DNA from: Streptomyces sp. PT12
Lineage (GTDB): Bacteria > Actinomycetota > Actinomycetes > Streptomycetales > Streptomycetaceae
NCBI RefSeq assembly: GCF_003311645.1
Contig: NZ_QEST01000008.1
Location: 1-64,000 of the forward strand
DNA length: 64,000 bases
Direction: 5' to 3'
Shown: in pieces, positions 19,089-27,717 of the stretch
How positions within the stretch are numbered: position 1 is the stretch's first letter
Layout of the letters: each line of letters starts with the position of its first letter
Translations under genes and position numbers: made by a program
The notes under the pieces: model-generated
Databases searched by the model: none
What the model was told of the DNA's origin: nothing
Seen by the model: the letters and a program-made list of their open reading frames with translations, nothing else

Positions 19089-19176
19089 GGCCCCAGCCCC
19101 AACGAGTAGGGCCCCAGCCCCAACGAGGAGGCCCCAGCCCAACGAGGAGGCCCCAGCCCAACGAGGAGGCCCTCAG
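19072..19176. repeat. 20-bp tandem repeat carrying a duplicated stop codon
   Basis: Five to six copies of a 19-21-base unit (CCAGCCCCAACGAGTAGGGC and variants). The first copy is the end of the CBS gene; the second repeats the stop codon (TAG), and later copies change TAG to GAG and lose a base. Confidence 0.9.
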
Positions 19177-19213
19177 CCCCGACGCGCGGGACCTGACCCG
19201 GCGCGGCCCCGCC

Positions 19214-19984
19214 TCAGGCGGGGCGGATCTCCGCCGACCCGCGCGGGATCAGGCGGGTCGGGAGCAGGCGGCCGGTGGCCCTGGCCGCCGGGTCGGCGAG
19301 CAGGTCGAGCAGGATCCCGGCCGCCACCCCGCCGATCTCCCGCGGGTCCTGGGCGACCACCGTGAGCCCCGGATCCAGCTCGTCGGCCAGGTCGATGTCG
19401 TCGAAGCCGAGTAGCGCCACCCGGTGGTGCGCGCCCGCCCGGCGCAGCGCGCGAACGGCGCCGAAGGACAGGGTGTTCCGCGCGGCGATGATCGCGGTCG
19501 GCGGCTCAGGGCCCGCCAGCAGGCGCGCGACGGCGGCGATCGCCTCGGCCTCGTTCTCGGTGTCGTGCCGCACCGCCTCGGGCTCGGGCGCGAGCCCGTG
19601 CTCGGCGAGACCGGCGAGAAAGCCCTCGTAGCGCTGCCGCATCGGCGTCGAACGCAGGTCGCCGAGGTAGGCGATCCTCCGGTGCCCGTGCCTGGCCAGG
19701 TGGCGCACCGCGGCGCGCATGCCACCGGCGTTGTCGCTCAGCACCGCGGGCACGTCGATGCCCTCGGCGGGCCGGTCCACCAGCACGAGCGGCATGCCGC
19801 GGCGCAGGTGCGCGGCCAGCCGCGCCTGGTCGCCCGGCGGCGGCGCGAGCAGCAGGCCGTCGACGCCGCGCCCCGAGAACTCGTCGACCAGCCGCCCCAT
19901 CCGCTGGTGGTCCTCGTCCGTGCTCGCGGTGAGCACGAACGAGCCCGTGGCGCGCGCCATGTCCTCGACGCGGTCATGCTGCTC
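19214..19984 (-). pseudogene. LacI-family regulator lacking its DNA-binding domain
   Basis: The frame contains a complete LacI-type sensor domain: FVLTASTDEDHQRM, GLLLAPPPG, LVLVDRPAEGIDVP, GHRRIAYLGDL, IIAARNTLSFGAVRAL, VALLGFDDIDL and a conserved end. Upstream of EDMARATG the frame meets a TGA within about 35 bases, so the HTH and hinge (about 60-80 residues) are missing. The break lies next to the orphan permease gene, pointing to a deletion that took the regulator head and the first genes of the divergent transporter operon. A start at the ATG at 19960 would give a protein unable to bind DNA. Confidence 0.85.
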
Positions 19985-20014
19985 ATGCTGCGATCACCAA
20001 GGGGGGCCGCGTCG

Positions 20015-20911
20015 ATGCCTGAACGTTCCGCCTCCGCGCACCGTCAGCGCCCCGCCTCCGCCTCCGCGCCCGAAGGCCCCGCATCCCCGCTCCGTCAACG
20101 CCGTGTCAACGTGGGGCCCGCCGCCGTGTGGACGAGCATCGCGTTCCTCGCCGTGCTGACCGTGCTGCCGCTGGTCTACATGGTTTCCACGGCGTTCAAG
20201 CAGGCCAAGGACGTCTACAGCCCCTCCGTCATCCCCGACGCCCCCACGCTCGACAACTTCCGCTATGTCTTCTCCGAGATCCCGCTCGCCCGCTACGCGT
20301 TCAACTCCCTGCTGGTCGCCGTGGCCGTGACGGTGCTCTCGCTGCTCTTCCACTCGATGGCCGGATACGCGCTGGCGCGGCTGTCGTTCCGCGGCAGGGA
20401 CACCATCTTCGCCGTCATCTACGCGACGCTGCTGATCTCGTTGCCGCTGATCATGGTGCCGCTCTTCCTGGTCGCGAAGTCGCTCGGGATCCTCGACTCC
20501 TACCTGGGCATGATCCTGCCCGCGGTCTTCAACGCGTTCGGCATCTTCTTCCTGCGGCAGTTCTATCTGAGCTTCCCCGACGACATCGAGGAGGCGGCGC
20601 GCATCGACGGGTGCGGCTACTGGCGCGTCTACTGGTCGATGATCCTGCCGATGAGCCGCCCGCTGCTGAGCGCCCTCGCCGTCTTCTTCTTCCTCGCCAC
20701 CTGGAACTCCTTCCTGTGGCCGCTCACCATCATCCAGAACGCCGACATCATCCCGATCCAGGTCGGCATCTCCAACTTCCAGGGGCAGTTCTCCGCCGCC
20801 TGGAACTACTCCATGGCCGCGTCCACCGTCGCGGCCCTGCCGACGCTGGTCCTCTTCTTCGTCTTCCAGAAGCAGTTCACGGAGACGATCAAGACGTCCG
20901 GCAGCCGATGA
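20015..20911 (+). CDS. Carbohydrate ABC transporter permease, MalG type
   Basis: 298 residues with six predicted membrane helices and the EAA motif EEAARIDGCGYWRVYWSMILPM, as in the second permease (CUT1, MalG-like) of sugar importers. The ATG at 20015 follows AAGGGGGG. The binding protein and first permease that should precede it are missing, and the neighbouring LacI gene is cut at the same spot, so this intact frame probably has no working partners. The GH172 gene follows after 22 bases. Confidence 0.9.
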   Translation: MPERSASAHRQRPASASAPEGPASPLRQRRVNVGPAAVWTSIAFLAVLTVLPLVYMVSTAFKQAKDVYSPSVIPDAPTLDNFRYVFSEIPLARYAFNSLLVAVAVTVLSLLFHSMAGYALARLSFRGRDTIFAVIYATLLISLPLIMVPLFLVAKSLGILDSYLGMILPAVFNAFGIFFLRQFYLSFPDDIEEAARIDGCGYWRVYWSMILPMSRPLLSALAVFFFLATWNSFLWPLTIIQNADIIPIQVGISNFQGQFSAAWNYSMAASTVAALPTLVLFFVFQKQFTETIKTSGSR

Positions 20912-20933
20912 GCCCCTGAGCCCCGAGGAATCC

Positions 20934-22034
20934 ATGTTCACGCAACCGTTCCCGCTCCCCCTCGTGCCGACCCACGGGATGGCGAGCCGGTCCATCACCG
21001 CCGAGAACCCCCAAGGCGCGAAGGGCGCGGGCGGCCGGGCGGCCTCCGAGCTCGGCCCGGGCCGCAAGGGCCGCCCCTGCCTGACGCTGCCCGCGGGCGA
21101 GACCACCGTGCTCGCCGACATACCCGGCGCGGGCGTGATCACCCACGTCTGGATCACATGCGCCGCCCACACGGACGCCGTCGGCTTCGTCCTGCGCGAC
21201 CTGGTGCTGCGGGCTTATTGGGACGGCGCGGAAGCGCCAGCCGTCGAGGTGCCGCTCGGCGACTTCTTCTGCAACGGCAACGGCGCCCGCGCCCTCGTCA
21301 CCTCCCAGCCCGTCGTGGTCGCCCCCACCGCTGGCATGAACGCCTACTGGCAGATGCCCTTCGCCGAAGGCGCCAGGATCACCGTCACCAGCGAGCACCC
21401 CGTCGACCTCACGGGCTTCTTCTTCCAGATCGACTATGTCACCGTGCCCCAACTCCCGGCCGACACCCCGCGGTTCCACGCCCAATGGCGCCGCACGCCC
21501 ACCACCGAACGCGGCGTCGACCACGTCCTCCTCGACGGGGTGCGCGGCTCGGGGGCGTATGTGGGAACGTTTCTTTCGATCGTGGCGCTCGAACGCTACT
21601 GGTGGGGCGAGGGCGAGGTGAAGTTCTACCTCGACGGCGACACCGACCACCCCACGATCTGCGGCACCGGCACCGAGGACTACGCCGGGGGCGCGTGGGC
21701 GTTCCAGGACCGGCTCTCGACGGAGGTCGAGCCGCGGGTGCTGACGTTCTCCGCGCCGTACTTCGGATATCCGCAGTACGAGACGCGCGACGCCTCGCGG
21801 GGCGCGCCCTACGCCACCGCGACGGCGCCCCACCACGGGCTCTACCGCTGGCACCTGCCCGACCCCGTCTATTTCACGGAGGACATTCGCGTCACGCTCC
21901 AGCAGATCGGACAGGTCGGCACGGGCCTGTTCGAGCGCAGCGACGACGTGGCGTCGGTGGCGTACTGGTACCAGCGGGGCGGCTCGGTGACCCCTCCGCC
22001 GCTGCCGGGGCGCGAGGGACGCCGCCCGCGGTAA
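20934..22034 (+). CDS. GH172 (DUF2961) glycoside hydrolase family protein
   Basis: 366 residues with the DUF2961 pattern: GRKGRPCLTLPAGETTVLADIPG, ITHVWIT, VPLGDFFCNG, NAYWQMPF, GEVKFYLDGD, ICGTGTEDYAGGAW. DUF2961 proteins founded GH172, which includes alpha-fructofuranosidase and difructose dianhydride enzymes and D-arabinofuranosidases. No signal peptide is visible, so it would act on an imported oligosaccharide. Its place after a sugar permease fits. Which sugar cannot be told from sequence alone. Confidence 0.85.
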   Translation: MFTQPFPLPLVPTHGMASRSITAENPQGAKGAGGRAASELGPGRKGRPCLTLPAGETTVLADIPGAGVITHVWITCAAHTDAVGFVLRDLVLRAYWDGAEAPAVEVPLGDFFCNGNGARALVTSQPVVVAPTAGMNAYWQMPFAEGARITVTSEHPVDLTGFFFQIDYVTVPQLPADTPRFHAQWRRTPTTERGVDHVLLDGVRGSGAYVGTFLSIVALERYWWGEGEVKFYLDGDTDHPTICGTGTEDYAGGAWAFQDRLSTEVEPRVLTFSAPYFGYPQYETRDASRGAPYATATAPHHGLYRWHLPDPVYFTEDIRVTLQQIGQVGTGLFERSDDVASVAYWYQRGGSVTPPPLPGREGRRPR

Positions 22035-22136
22035 CGCGCTGACGCCGCGCTGGCTTTGCGGGAGGTGCGGTGCGTGGGGGGCATGCGGGTGTCGGGGCGT
22101 GCGGGGGGCGCGGGGGCGGCGGCGCGGGGTGGGCGC

Positions 22137-22254
22137 TGGGAGAGCGGTTACCCATGATCGTTCGGAGAGCGATTACCGAGAGGGCCGTTGGGAGAGCGGT
22201 TACCGAAGGTCGTTGGGCGTGCGGGCCCCGGTGACCGCTCGGAGAGCGATTTCC
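22137..22254. promoter_or_regulatory. Four imperfect LacI-type operator-like sites
   Basis: Repeated GGAGAGCGRTTNCC-type elements at about 22137, 22162, 22189 and 22240. All share the left half GGAGAGCG with the perfect palindromes 110 bases further on, but the right half is degenerate. Confidence 0.55.
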
Positions 22255-22363
22255 TGGATGTCCCGACAGCCCAGGCCGCCCGTCGCCACCCGGCAACCGG
22301 ATCCGTTCCGGAAACGGCGAATGCTTCTTGACGCATTCTCAACAGCGCGGCAACACCGCGGAA

Positions 22364-22396
22364 TGGGAGAGCGCTCTCCCAAGGAGAGCGCTCTCC
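22364..22396. promoter_or_regulatory. Tandem perfect LacI-type operators
   Basis: TGGGAGAGCGCTCTCCCA (22364-22381, perfect 18-base palindrome) is followed at once by GGAGAGCGCTCTCC (22383-22396). Their centres are 17 bases apart. They resemble actinobacterial LacI/CebR operators (TGGGAGCGCTCCCA). They lie 52 bases before the ATG of the DUF1996 gene and so probably control it. Confidence 0.75.
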
Positions 22397-22447
22397 CGTC
22401 TCTTCCGAGACCCCCTTCACCCCCCCACAGCGAGAGGGGAGATCCGC

Positions 22448-23482
22448 ATGCTCCGGAAGTCAGCCTTGTGATCCGGATCGCTCATCACCACGGTGGTGGC
22501 GGCTGGTATCACCGCCATGGGCGCCGCCGCATCGCCGCCCGGTGGCGAGGGCGCCGCGCCCGACCCGCACGCCGCGCACCGCACCGCCATGGCGCCGCCG
22601 CCCCCGGGCGAGTGGATCCCGGTGGACGAGCCGGTCGATGGCATCGAGCCGCAGGAGAACCCGCCGTTCGCCGAACACCGGGAGTTCCAGGCGAACTGCC
22701 TGGTGAGCCACACCGCTCCCGACGACCCGATCGTCTACCCCGGGGCCCCCGGCGCCTCGCACGACCACACCTTCACGGGCAACACCACGACCGACGCGCA
22801 CTCCGACGGCGCCTCCCTCGCCGCGGGCGGCACCACGTGCGAGGTGCCGGGTGACCTGAGCGCGTACTGGATGCCGACCATGTTCGACGGCGACCGGGAG
22901 GTCCGTCCCATCGGCCACCAGGTCGTCTACTACAAGTCGGGCATCAGGGACCAGACCACCGTGCGCCCCTTCCCGACGGGCCTGCGGTACGTGGTCGGCA
23001 GCCCGTTCCAGTCCGAGGCGGAGTTCCTCGACGCCACGGTCCAGGGCTGGGAGTGCGGCGACTCCTACGACAACGGCAACATCCCGGCCCACTGCCCCGA
23101 AGGCGGCCAGCTCAACGTCCGTTTCCAGGCTCCGAGTTGCTGGGACGGCCGACACCTCGACTCCCCTGACCACCAGGCGCACATGTCCTACCCGGTCGTG
23201 GAGAACGGGGCGGACGTCTGCCCCGAGAGCCACCCGGTGGCGGTGCCGATGGTCGAGTTCAAGATGGCCTTCCCGGTCGACGGCGACATGTCGGGCGTCC
23301 GTCTGGCCAGCGGCGAGGGCTACTCGTTCCACTATGACTTCTTCAACGCCTGGGGCGAGCCGACCCTCGCGGCCATGGTGGAGCACTGCATCAACGGCGG
23401 GCTCCAGTGTGACGCCCGTGGCTACGACCAGTTCCACCCGGGGGAGGGCGCCGCGCTGGACGAGGACTACGAACTCCCCTGA
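22448..23482 (+). pseudogene. Secreted DUF1996 protein with stop codon in its signal peptide
   Basis: The natural start is the ATG at 22448, eight bases after GGGGAG. It reads MLRKSAL, then TGA (22469-22471), then in the same frame SGSLITTVVAAGITAMGAAA, a normal signal-peptide core. The mature part is a clean DUF1996 domain: FQANCLVSHTAPDDPIVYPG, SHDHTFTGNTTT, SAYWMPTMFD, QLNVRFQAPSCWDG, HMSYPVV and a DQFHPG end. These proteins are secreted and found with carbohydrate enzymes; their role is unknown. Restart at the GTG at 22493 would lack the charged n-region. Either a recent nonsense mutation, readthrough or a sequencing error. Confidence 0.8.
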
Positions 23483-23572
23483 CCGCGCCCCGCGACCGCC
23501 CCCCTGCCGCGGGCGCGCGTAGCAGGGGGGCACGGGTTCACGCAGGGAATGTTGTCATGGGCTTATCAAATG

Positions 23573-23584
23573 CTACGCGCGTAG
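23573..23584. promoter_or_regulatory. CTACGCGCGTAG palindrome
   Basis: A perfect 12-base palindrome in the promoter region of the aldo/keto reductase remnant, with a related half (CTACGCG) about 20 bases downstream. Possibly a TetR- or MarR-type operator left from the intact gene. Confidence 0.4.
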
Positions 23585-23637
23585 GCTACCGTGACCCTAC
23601 GCGTCATCTCGCTTACCCCTCAAGGGAGTCGGGCGGC

Positions 23638-24289
23638 ATGCTGCCCGCCCCCCTCGGCGGCTCCGACCCGGGGGAGGGCGGGCGTTCAACGGCGGCTACG
23701 GAGGGTCCTGCGGCGTTCGGTCGAGCTCGGCATCACCCACATCGACACCAGCGACGCCTACGGGCCGCGCGTCACCAACAAGTTGATCCGCGAGGCACTG
23801 CACCCTTGTCCCGAGTCGCGCACATCGTGACCAGGGTGGGCGCGACCCGCGACGAACCGTGCGGCTGGCCCCCGGCCCGGCTCGCTCGCCGAGCCGTTCG
23901 AGACGCTCGTCGAACTCCAGCGGCAGGGCCCGATCCGCCACCTCGGGGTCAGCGACGCCACGGGGGAGCAGGTCACCGAGGAGGAGAGCATCGCGCGCAA
24001 CGACGACAAGCCCATCGACCGGCTTGCCGCCACCGGCGTTGCGTACGTGCCCTTCTTCCCCCTCGGGGGCTTCACCCCGCTTCAGTCCTCGGCCCTCTCG
24101 GCGGTCGCCGCTCGATCGGAGGCGACATCGATGTCCGTCGCACTGGCCTGGCTGCTGCAACGATCACCGGACATCCTGCTCGTCCCCGGCACGTCATCGA
24201 CGACGGCACACCTGCGCGAGAACATCGCGGGCGCGGGACTCTCCCTCTCCCCTGAGGACATGACCGAGCCGGACCACATCAGCCACTGA
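23638..24289 (+). pseudogene. Aldo/keto reductase remnant
   Basis: Pieces of one NADP-dependent aldo/keto reductase lie in order but in different frames. They are [20 protein letters not shown], then [20 protein letters not shown], then LAEPFETLVELQRQGPIRHLGVSD, then DDKPIDRLAATGVAYVPFFPLGG and the C-terminal ALAWLLQRSPDILLVPGTSS. The N-terminal strand, about 40 residues after WPPAR and about 30 after LGVSD are missing. No single frame can give an enzyme. Confidence 0.85.
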
Positions 24290-24615
24290 ACGCCCCGGAG
24301 CTGAATCGCCCACAAGCCGCGACTGTCGTTCCGGCCGCGACTGTCGTTCCGGCCCCGGTCACCTTCGCGCGCCGGGACCGGAGCGGGACAGGTCATCGCC
24401 CGTCAGGGACCGGCGGTGGCCGGGTAGGCGTCGAGGTCTCCCGAAGGGGTTCCTGCGCCGAGCCCATCCGGAAGACCTCGACGTCGCGCGACGCCACCCC
24501 GACCAACCCCGGCGCAACGGCCGCCAAGCACCACCGTTGTCCGCCGCGCCCGTTCGGCGAACGGCCTCGGACGCCCACACGCCGATCGTTGACCGGGACG
24601 ACCTTCCCCCCCACC
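24290..24615. other. Non-coding stretch
   Basis: Between two remnants. It holds two copies of a 17-base direct repeat (CCGCGACTGTCGTTCCGG type, near 24316-24352). A minus frame ending ETSTPTRPPPVPDGR has no recognisable family. I see no gene I can support. Confidence 0.5.
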
Positions 24616-25272
24616 TCAGGGAATCAACACCGTCTTCCCCGCCAACCGCCCCGCGACGGCCGCGTCGTGAGCGGCGGCGAGGTCGGCCAACGGGCGCCGT
24701 TTGGCCACGCCGATCCGCAGGTCGCCCGCGTCGACGAGCGCGACAAGCTCGGCGAGTTGAGCGGCATCGCCGCGCACCATGACCTGCTCGACGCGCACCC
24801 CGCGCCCCGCACCCCGCGCCCCGCGTTCCCCGGCCCCGGCGTCGTGGTGCTGACGAACACCCCGCCATCGGCGACCAGTTCGGTCAGCCGCGCGGTCTCG
24901 TCGGCGCTGTTGCGAACGAGGTGCGGCACCACGTCGAACCGCTGCCCGGCCATCGCCACGGCGAGAGGCGCGGCGGTGTGGTCGACGATCCGGTCCACGC
25001 CGTAGGAGCGGACGCGTTCGACGCTGCGCGCGCTGGCGGTCGCGGTCACGGACGCACCGGCCCGCCGGGCCAGTTGAGCGGCGTACCCGCCGACCCCGCC
25101 GCCCGCGCCGTTGATCAGAACGCTCTGCCCCGCCTTCACCTCGGCGCGCTCGAACAGCGCCTGCCACGCCGTCAGCCCCGCCAGGGGCAGCGCGGCGGCG
25201 TCGGCCAGCTCGACCGTGCGGGGCGCGGCGGCCAGCACCTCCGCGGGCGCGGCGACATACTCGGCTGGCGAG
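24616..25272 (-). pseudogene. Quinone oxidoreductase / zinc-type alcohol dehydrogenase remnant
   Basis: A minus frame shows SPAEYVAAPAEVLAAAP, AALPLAGLTAWQALFERAEV, VLINGAGGGVGGYAAQLARR (NADP site) and DVVPHLVRNSADETARLTEL. A second frame then carries the C terminus VEQVMVRGDAAQLAELVALV to AGRLAGKTVLIP. The shift lies in a CCCCGCGCC repeat near 24800-24830. The N-terminal third is absent, and the sequence abruptly becomes another gene's remnant at about 25272. Confidence 0.85.
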
Positions 25273-25444
25273 GAAGTTGTTTCCCGCCGCGACCGCCGCC
25301 GATGCCTTCGGCAGGGCCCACGAGTGGATCGCGGAGCACGACATCGTGCTGGTGGATGTGTCATGGAGCTTCGATCATGACGAGGACGAGCCCCACGTGT
25401 TGAGCGCATATTCCACCTTCGAGCCCGACCCCGAGGACGACTGA
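25272..25444 (+). pseudogene. C-terminal remnant of a small unknown protein
   Basis: An open frame ending at the TGA at 25442-25444 reads AFGRAHEWIAEHDIVLVDVS, then WSFDHDEDEPHVLSAYSTFE and an acidic end. It looks like the tail of a small acidic hypothetical protein. No start or upstream part exists; it abuts the oxidoreductase remnant at a deletion joint. Confidence 0.5.
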
Positions 25445-25501
25445 CCCCGGCCCCCGGCTCACGGCCCCAGGGGGAGCCGTGGCGCGTCGGGTCGTGGCGC
25501 G

Positions 25502-26077
25502 TCAGACGCCGACGCCGTAGTCCGCGGCGATTCCCGCGAGGCCCGAGGCATATCCCTGCCCGACCGCGCGGAACTTCCACTCGGCGCCATGCCGGTACAG
25601 CTCGCCGAAGATCATGGCCGTCTCGGTCGATGCGTCCTCGCTCAGGTCGTAACGGGCGAGCTCGCGGCCGTCGGCCTGGTTGACGACCCGGATGAACGCA
25701 TTCCGCACCTGGCCGAAGCTCTGGCTCCGCGCGGTCGCGTCATGGATCGAGACGGGGAAGACGATGCCGGTGATCTCCGAAGGGACGGCGGCCAGGTCCA
25801 CCAGGATGCTCTCGTCGTCGCCCTCGCCCTCCCCGGTGAGGTTGTCGCCGGTGTGCTTCACCGAGCCATCAGGGCTCGTCAGGTTGTTGTAGAACACGAA
25901 GTGCTGGTCGGAGGCCACCTTGCCGGTGCCCGTGATCATCAACGCGCTGGCGTCCAGGTCGTAGTCCGCTCCGGTCGTCGTCCGTACGTCCCAGCCCAGG
26001 CCGACGAGCACCGCGGTCAGGCCCGGCGCCTCCTTGCTCAACGAGACGTTGCCGCCCTTGGACAGCGAGACACCCAT
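25502..26077 (-). CDS. terD: TerD-family tellurium/stress resistance protein
   Basis: 191 residues, the exact usual TerD length. It begins [20 protein letters not shown], contains DLDASALMI and [20 protein letters not shown], and has the calcium-binding [14 protein letters not shown]. TerD proteins bind Ca2+ and act in a membrane-linked stress or phage-defence complex with TerB/TerC. I chose the second ATG (26077), which matches the family start, not the one three codons earlier. A BlaI-type palindrome is centred about 67 bases upstream, shared with the divergent blaI gene. Confidence 0.95.
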   Translation of the reverse strand: MGVSLSKGGNVSLSKEAPGLTAVLVGLGWDVRTTTGADYDLDASALMITGTGKVASDQHFVFYNNLTSPDGSVKHTGDNLTGEGEGDDESILVDLAAVPSEITGIVFPVSIHDATARSQSFGQVRNAFIRVVNQADGRELARYDLSEDASTETAMIFGELYRHGAEWKFRAVGQGYASGLAGIAADYGVGV

Positions 26078-26136
26078 GTCGATCACTCCTGTTCAATGCG
26101 CTGTTCATCCCACGCATGGCGATGCGGGCTCCAAAA

Positions 26137-26152
26137 TCTACAACACTGTAGA
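26137..26152. promoter_or_regulatory. BlaI-type operator between terD and blaI
   Basis: TCTACA-ACAC-TGTAGA: an inverted repeat with the TACA/TGTA core of BlaI/MecI operators. It lies 60 bases before terD and 73 bases before blaI, in the AT-richest part of the region. The same sequence appears before terB. Confidence 0.8.
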
Positions 26153-26225
26153 ACTAAGCCCGGTGGGCCCTCCTGCCTCCCACCGCTCCGTACGATGGAT
26201 GCGCTCCGCGGCGAAGGGAGAACGT

Positions 26226-26636
26226 GTGACGGCTCACGATGTGCCGGGTCCCCACCGGGAGTCGCCTCTGCTGAGGCGAGGACAGGGCGAGTTGGAGGCG
26301 CTGGTCCTGTCGGCGCTGCGCGCCGCGCCGGGGCCGGTGACGGCGGTGTGGTTGCAGGAGCGGCTCGGCGGCGACCTGGCCTACAGCACGGTGATGACGA
26401 TCCTGTCGCGGCTGCTGGCCAAGCAGGCGGTGACCCGCGAGCGGGCCGGGCGCGCCTATCTGTGGCGACCGGCGGCGGAGGTGTCGCGGCTCGCCGCGCT
26501 GCGGATGCGCCGGGTGCTCGACGGGCAGCCGGACCGGGAGGCGGTGCTGGCCAGCTTCGTCGACACGCTCTCGCCCGACGACGAGCGCGTGCTGCGCCAC
26601 CTGTTGGGCTCGGCGGAGTCCGCGCCGGGGGAGTGA
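26226..26636 (+). CDS. BlaI/MecI-family transcriptional repressor
   Basis: 136 residues from a GTG at 26226 six bases after AAGGGAG. It has the BlaI winged helix: GQGELEALVLSALRAAPGPV, TVMTILSRLLAKQAVTRERA, GRAYLWRPA, and a C-terminal dimerisation helix. BlaI repressors bind TACA-N-TGTA palindromes and are usually removed by an M56 membrane protease, encoded here 4 bases downstream. Two matching palindromes (26137, 28107) suggest it controls terD, its own operon and terB. Confidence 0.92.
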   Translation: MTAHDVPGPHRESPLLRRGQGELEALVLSALRAAPGPVTAVWLQERLGGDLAYSTVMTILSRLLAKQAVTRERAGRAYLWRPAAEVSRLAALRMRRVLDGQPDREAVLASFVDTLSPDDERVLRHLLGSAESAPGE

Positions 26637-26640
26637 GGCG

Positions 26641-27717
26641 TTGGGCGTCTTCGTGTTCCTGCCGCTCGTGCTGCCGCTGACGGCGTGGCCGATCGCGCGG
26701 CTGGCCGAGCGGCACCTGCATTCGCGGACGGCGACCCGGCTGCTGACCTGTGTGGCCGTTGTCCTGGCGCTGTGCGGCACCGTGTGCCTGACGCTCATCA
26801 TGATCGTGGGCACGGCCCAGGTCCCCGGCAATCCCCTGCCGGACGGCTGGTCGGACCCCGAGGTGCGGGAGGCGGTGCTGTTCGTCGGCGCCGTCGGGGG
26901 CGCGGCCATCCCGGCGCTCGTCGCCGTGGCCGCCGCGTGCGGCCACGCGCTGTGGCGCCAGCGCCGGGTCCGCCGCGCCATGGAGCGGGCGCTCGCTGGC
27001 ACGCCCGCCTCCCCGGTGGTCGTGCTGTCCGATCCCCGGCCCTACGCCTATGCCTGGCCGGGGCGGCGCGGGACGGGCCGCGGCCGGGTCGTCGCCTCGA
27101 CCGCGGTGCTGGACTCCCTGACCGGGCCGGAGCGGCGGGTGCTGTTCGCCCATGAGCGGGCGCACCTGGCCGGGCGGCACCACCGCTACCCGCTGCTGGC
27201 CCGCCTGGCGGCGCGGGCCCAGCCGCTCCTGCGCCCGTTACGGACGGCGGTGGCCCACTGCGCGGAGCGCTGGGTCGACGAGGACGCCGCCGATGTCATG
27301 GGCGACCGGCGGCTGGTGGCGCGCGCGGTCGGCCGGGCCGCGCTGGTGTCCCTGGACGCGCCGCCCCCGCCGCTCCCCGCACTCGCGGCGCCTGGTCCCG
27401 TGCCGCGCGGGGTCGCGGCCCTGCTCAACGCCGGGTCGCCCGCGCGGGGTTGGCCCCCGGCGCACACGCCGACCGCGTTGGCCGCCTGGGTCGCCGCGGG
27501 CGGCGCCGCCGTCTCCACGGTGTCCTCGCTCAACGCCGCCACCGCGCTCGTTCTCATCCCCAGGGCCGCGACGCCCTCCTGCGGCGCGCCCCTTGCGCGC
27601 CGCAGGAGGGCGTGTCTCACAGGTCGAACTCCGTGGGCGGCAGGTCGAGGGCGAAGCACGCCTCGCGGACGACCGCCCTCTCCTGGTGGTCGAACGTGCC
27701 GTCGGCGCCGCCGATGA
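26641..27717 (+). CDS. M56-family membrane metalloprotease (BlaR1/MecR1-like), altered C terminus
   Basis: Begins at a TTG 4 bases after blaI. Hydrophobic helices are at about 1-22, 33-60 and 78-100. The zinc site is HERAHLAGRHHRY (HExxH) with ERWVDEDAADVMG downstream supplying the third ligand. It lacks a penicillin-binding sensor domain, as usual for actinobacterial members. The natural stop seems to be missing: after LNAATALVLIPRAAT the frame runs through the hairpin at 27572-27612 and 100 bases into terB on the other strand, ending in a basic unstructured tail. The extra 50 or so residues are probably not original. Confidence 0.82.
   Translation: MGVFVFLPLVLPLTAWPIARLAERHLHSRTATRLLTCVAVVLALCGTVCLTLIMIVGTAQVPGNPLPDGWSDPEVREAVLFVGAVGGAAIPALVAVAAACGHALWRQRRVRRAMERALAGTPASPVVVLSDPRPYAYAWPGRRGTGRGRVVASTAVLDSLTGPERRVLFAHERAHLAGRHHRYPLLARLAARAQPLLRPLRTAVAHCAERWVDEDAADVMGDRRLVARAVGRAALVSLDAPPPPLPALAAPGPVPRGVAALLNAGSPARGWPPAHTPTALAAWVAAGGAAVSTVSSLNAATALVLIPRAATPSCGAPLARRRRACLTGRTPWAAGRGRSTPRGRPPSPGGRTCRRRRR
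27572..27612. terminator. Bidirectional hairpin between M56 gene and terB
   Basis: A perfect 18-base inverted repeat (CGCCCTCCTGCGGCGCGC and its complement) with a 5-base loop, placed between convergent genes. No U-run follows, as is common in actinomycetes. Confidence 0.85.
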
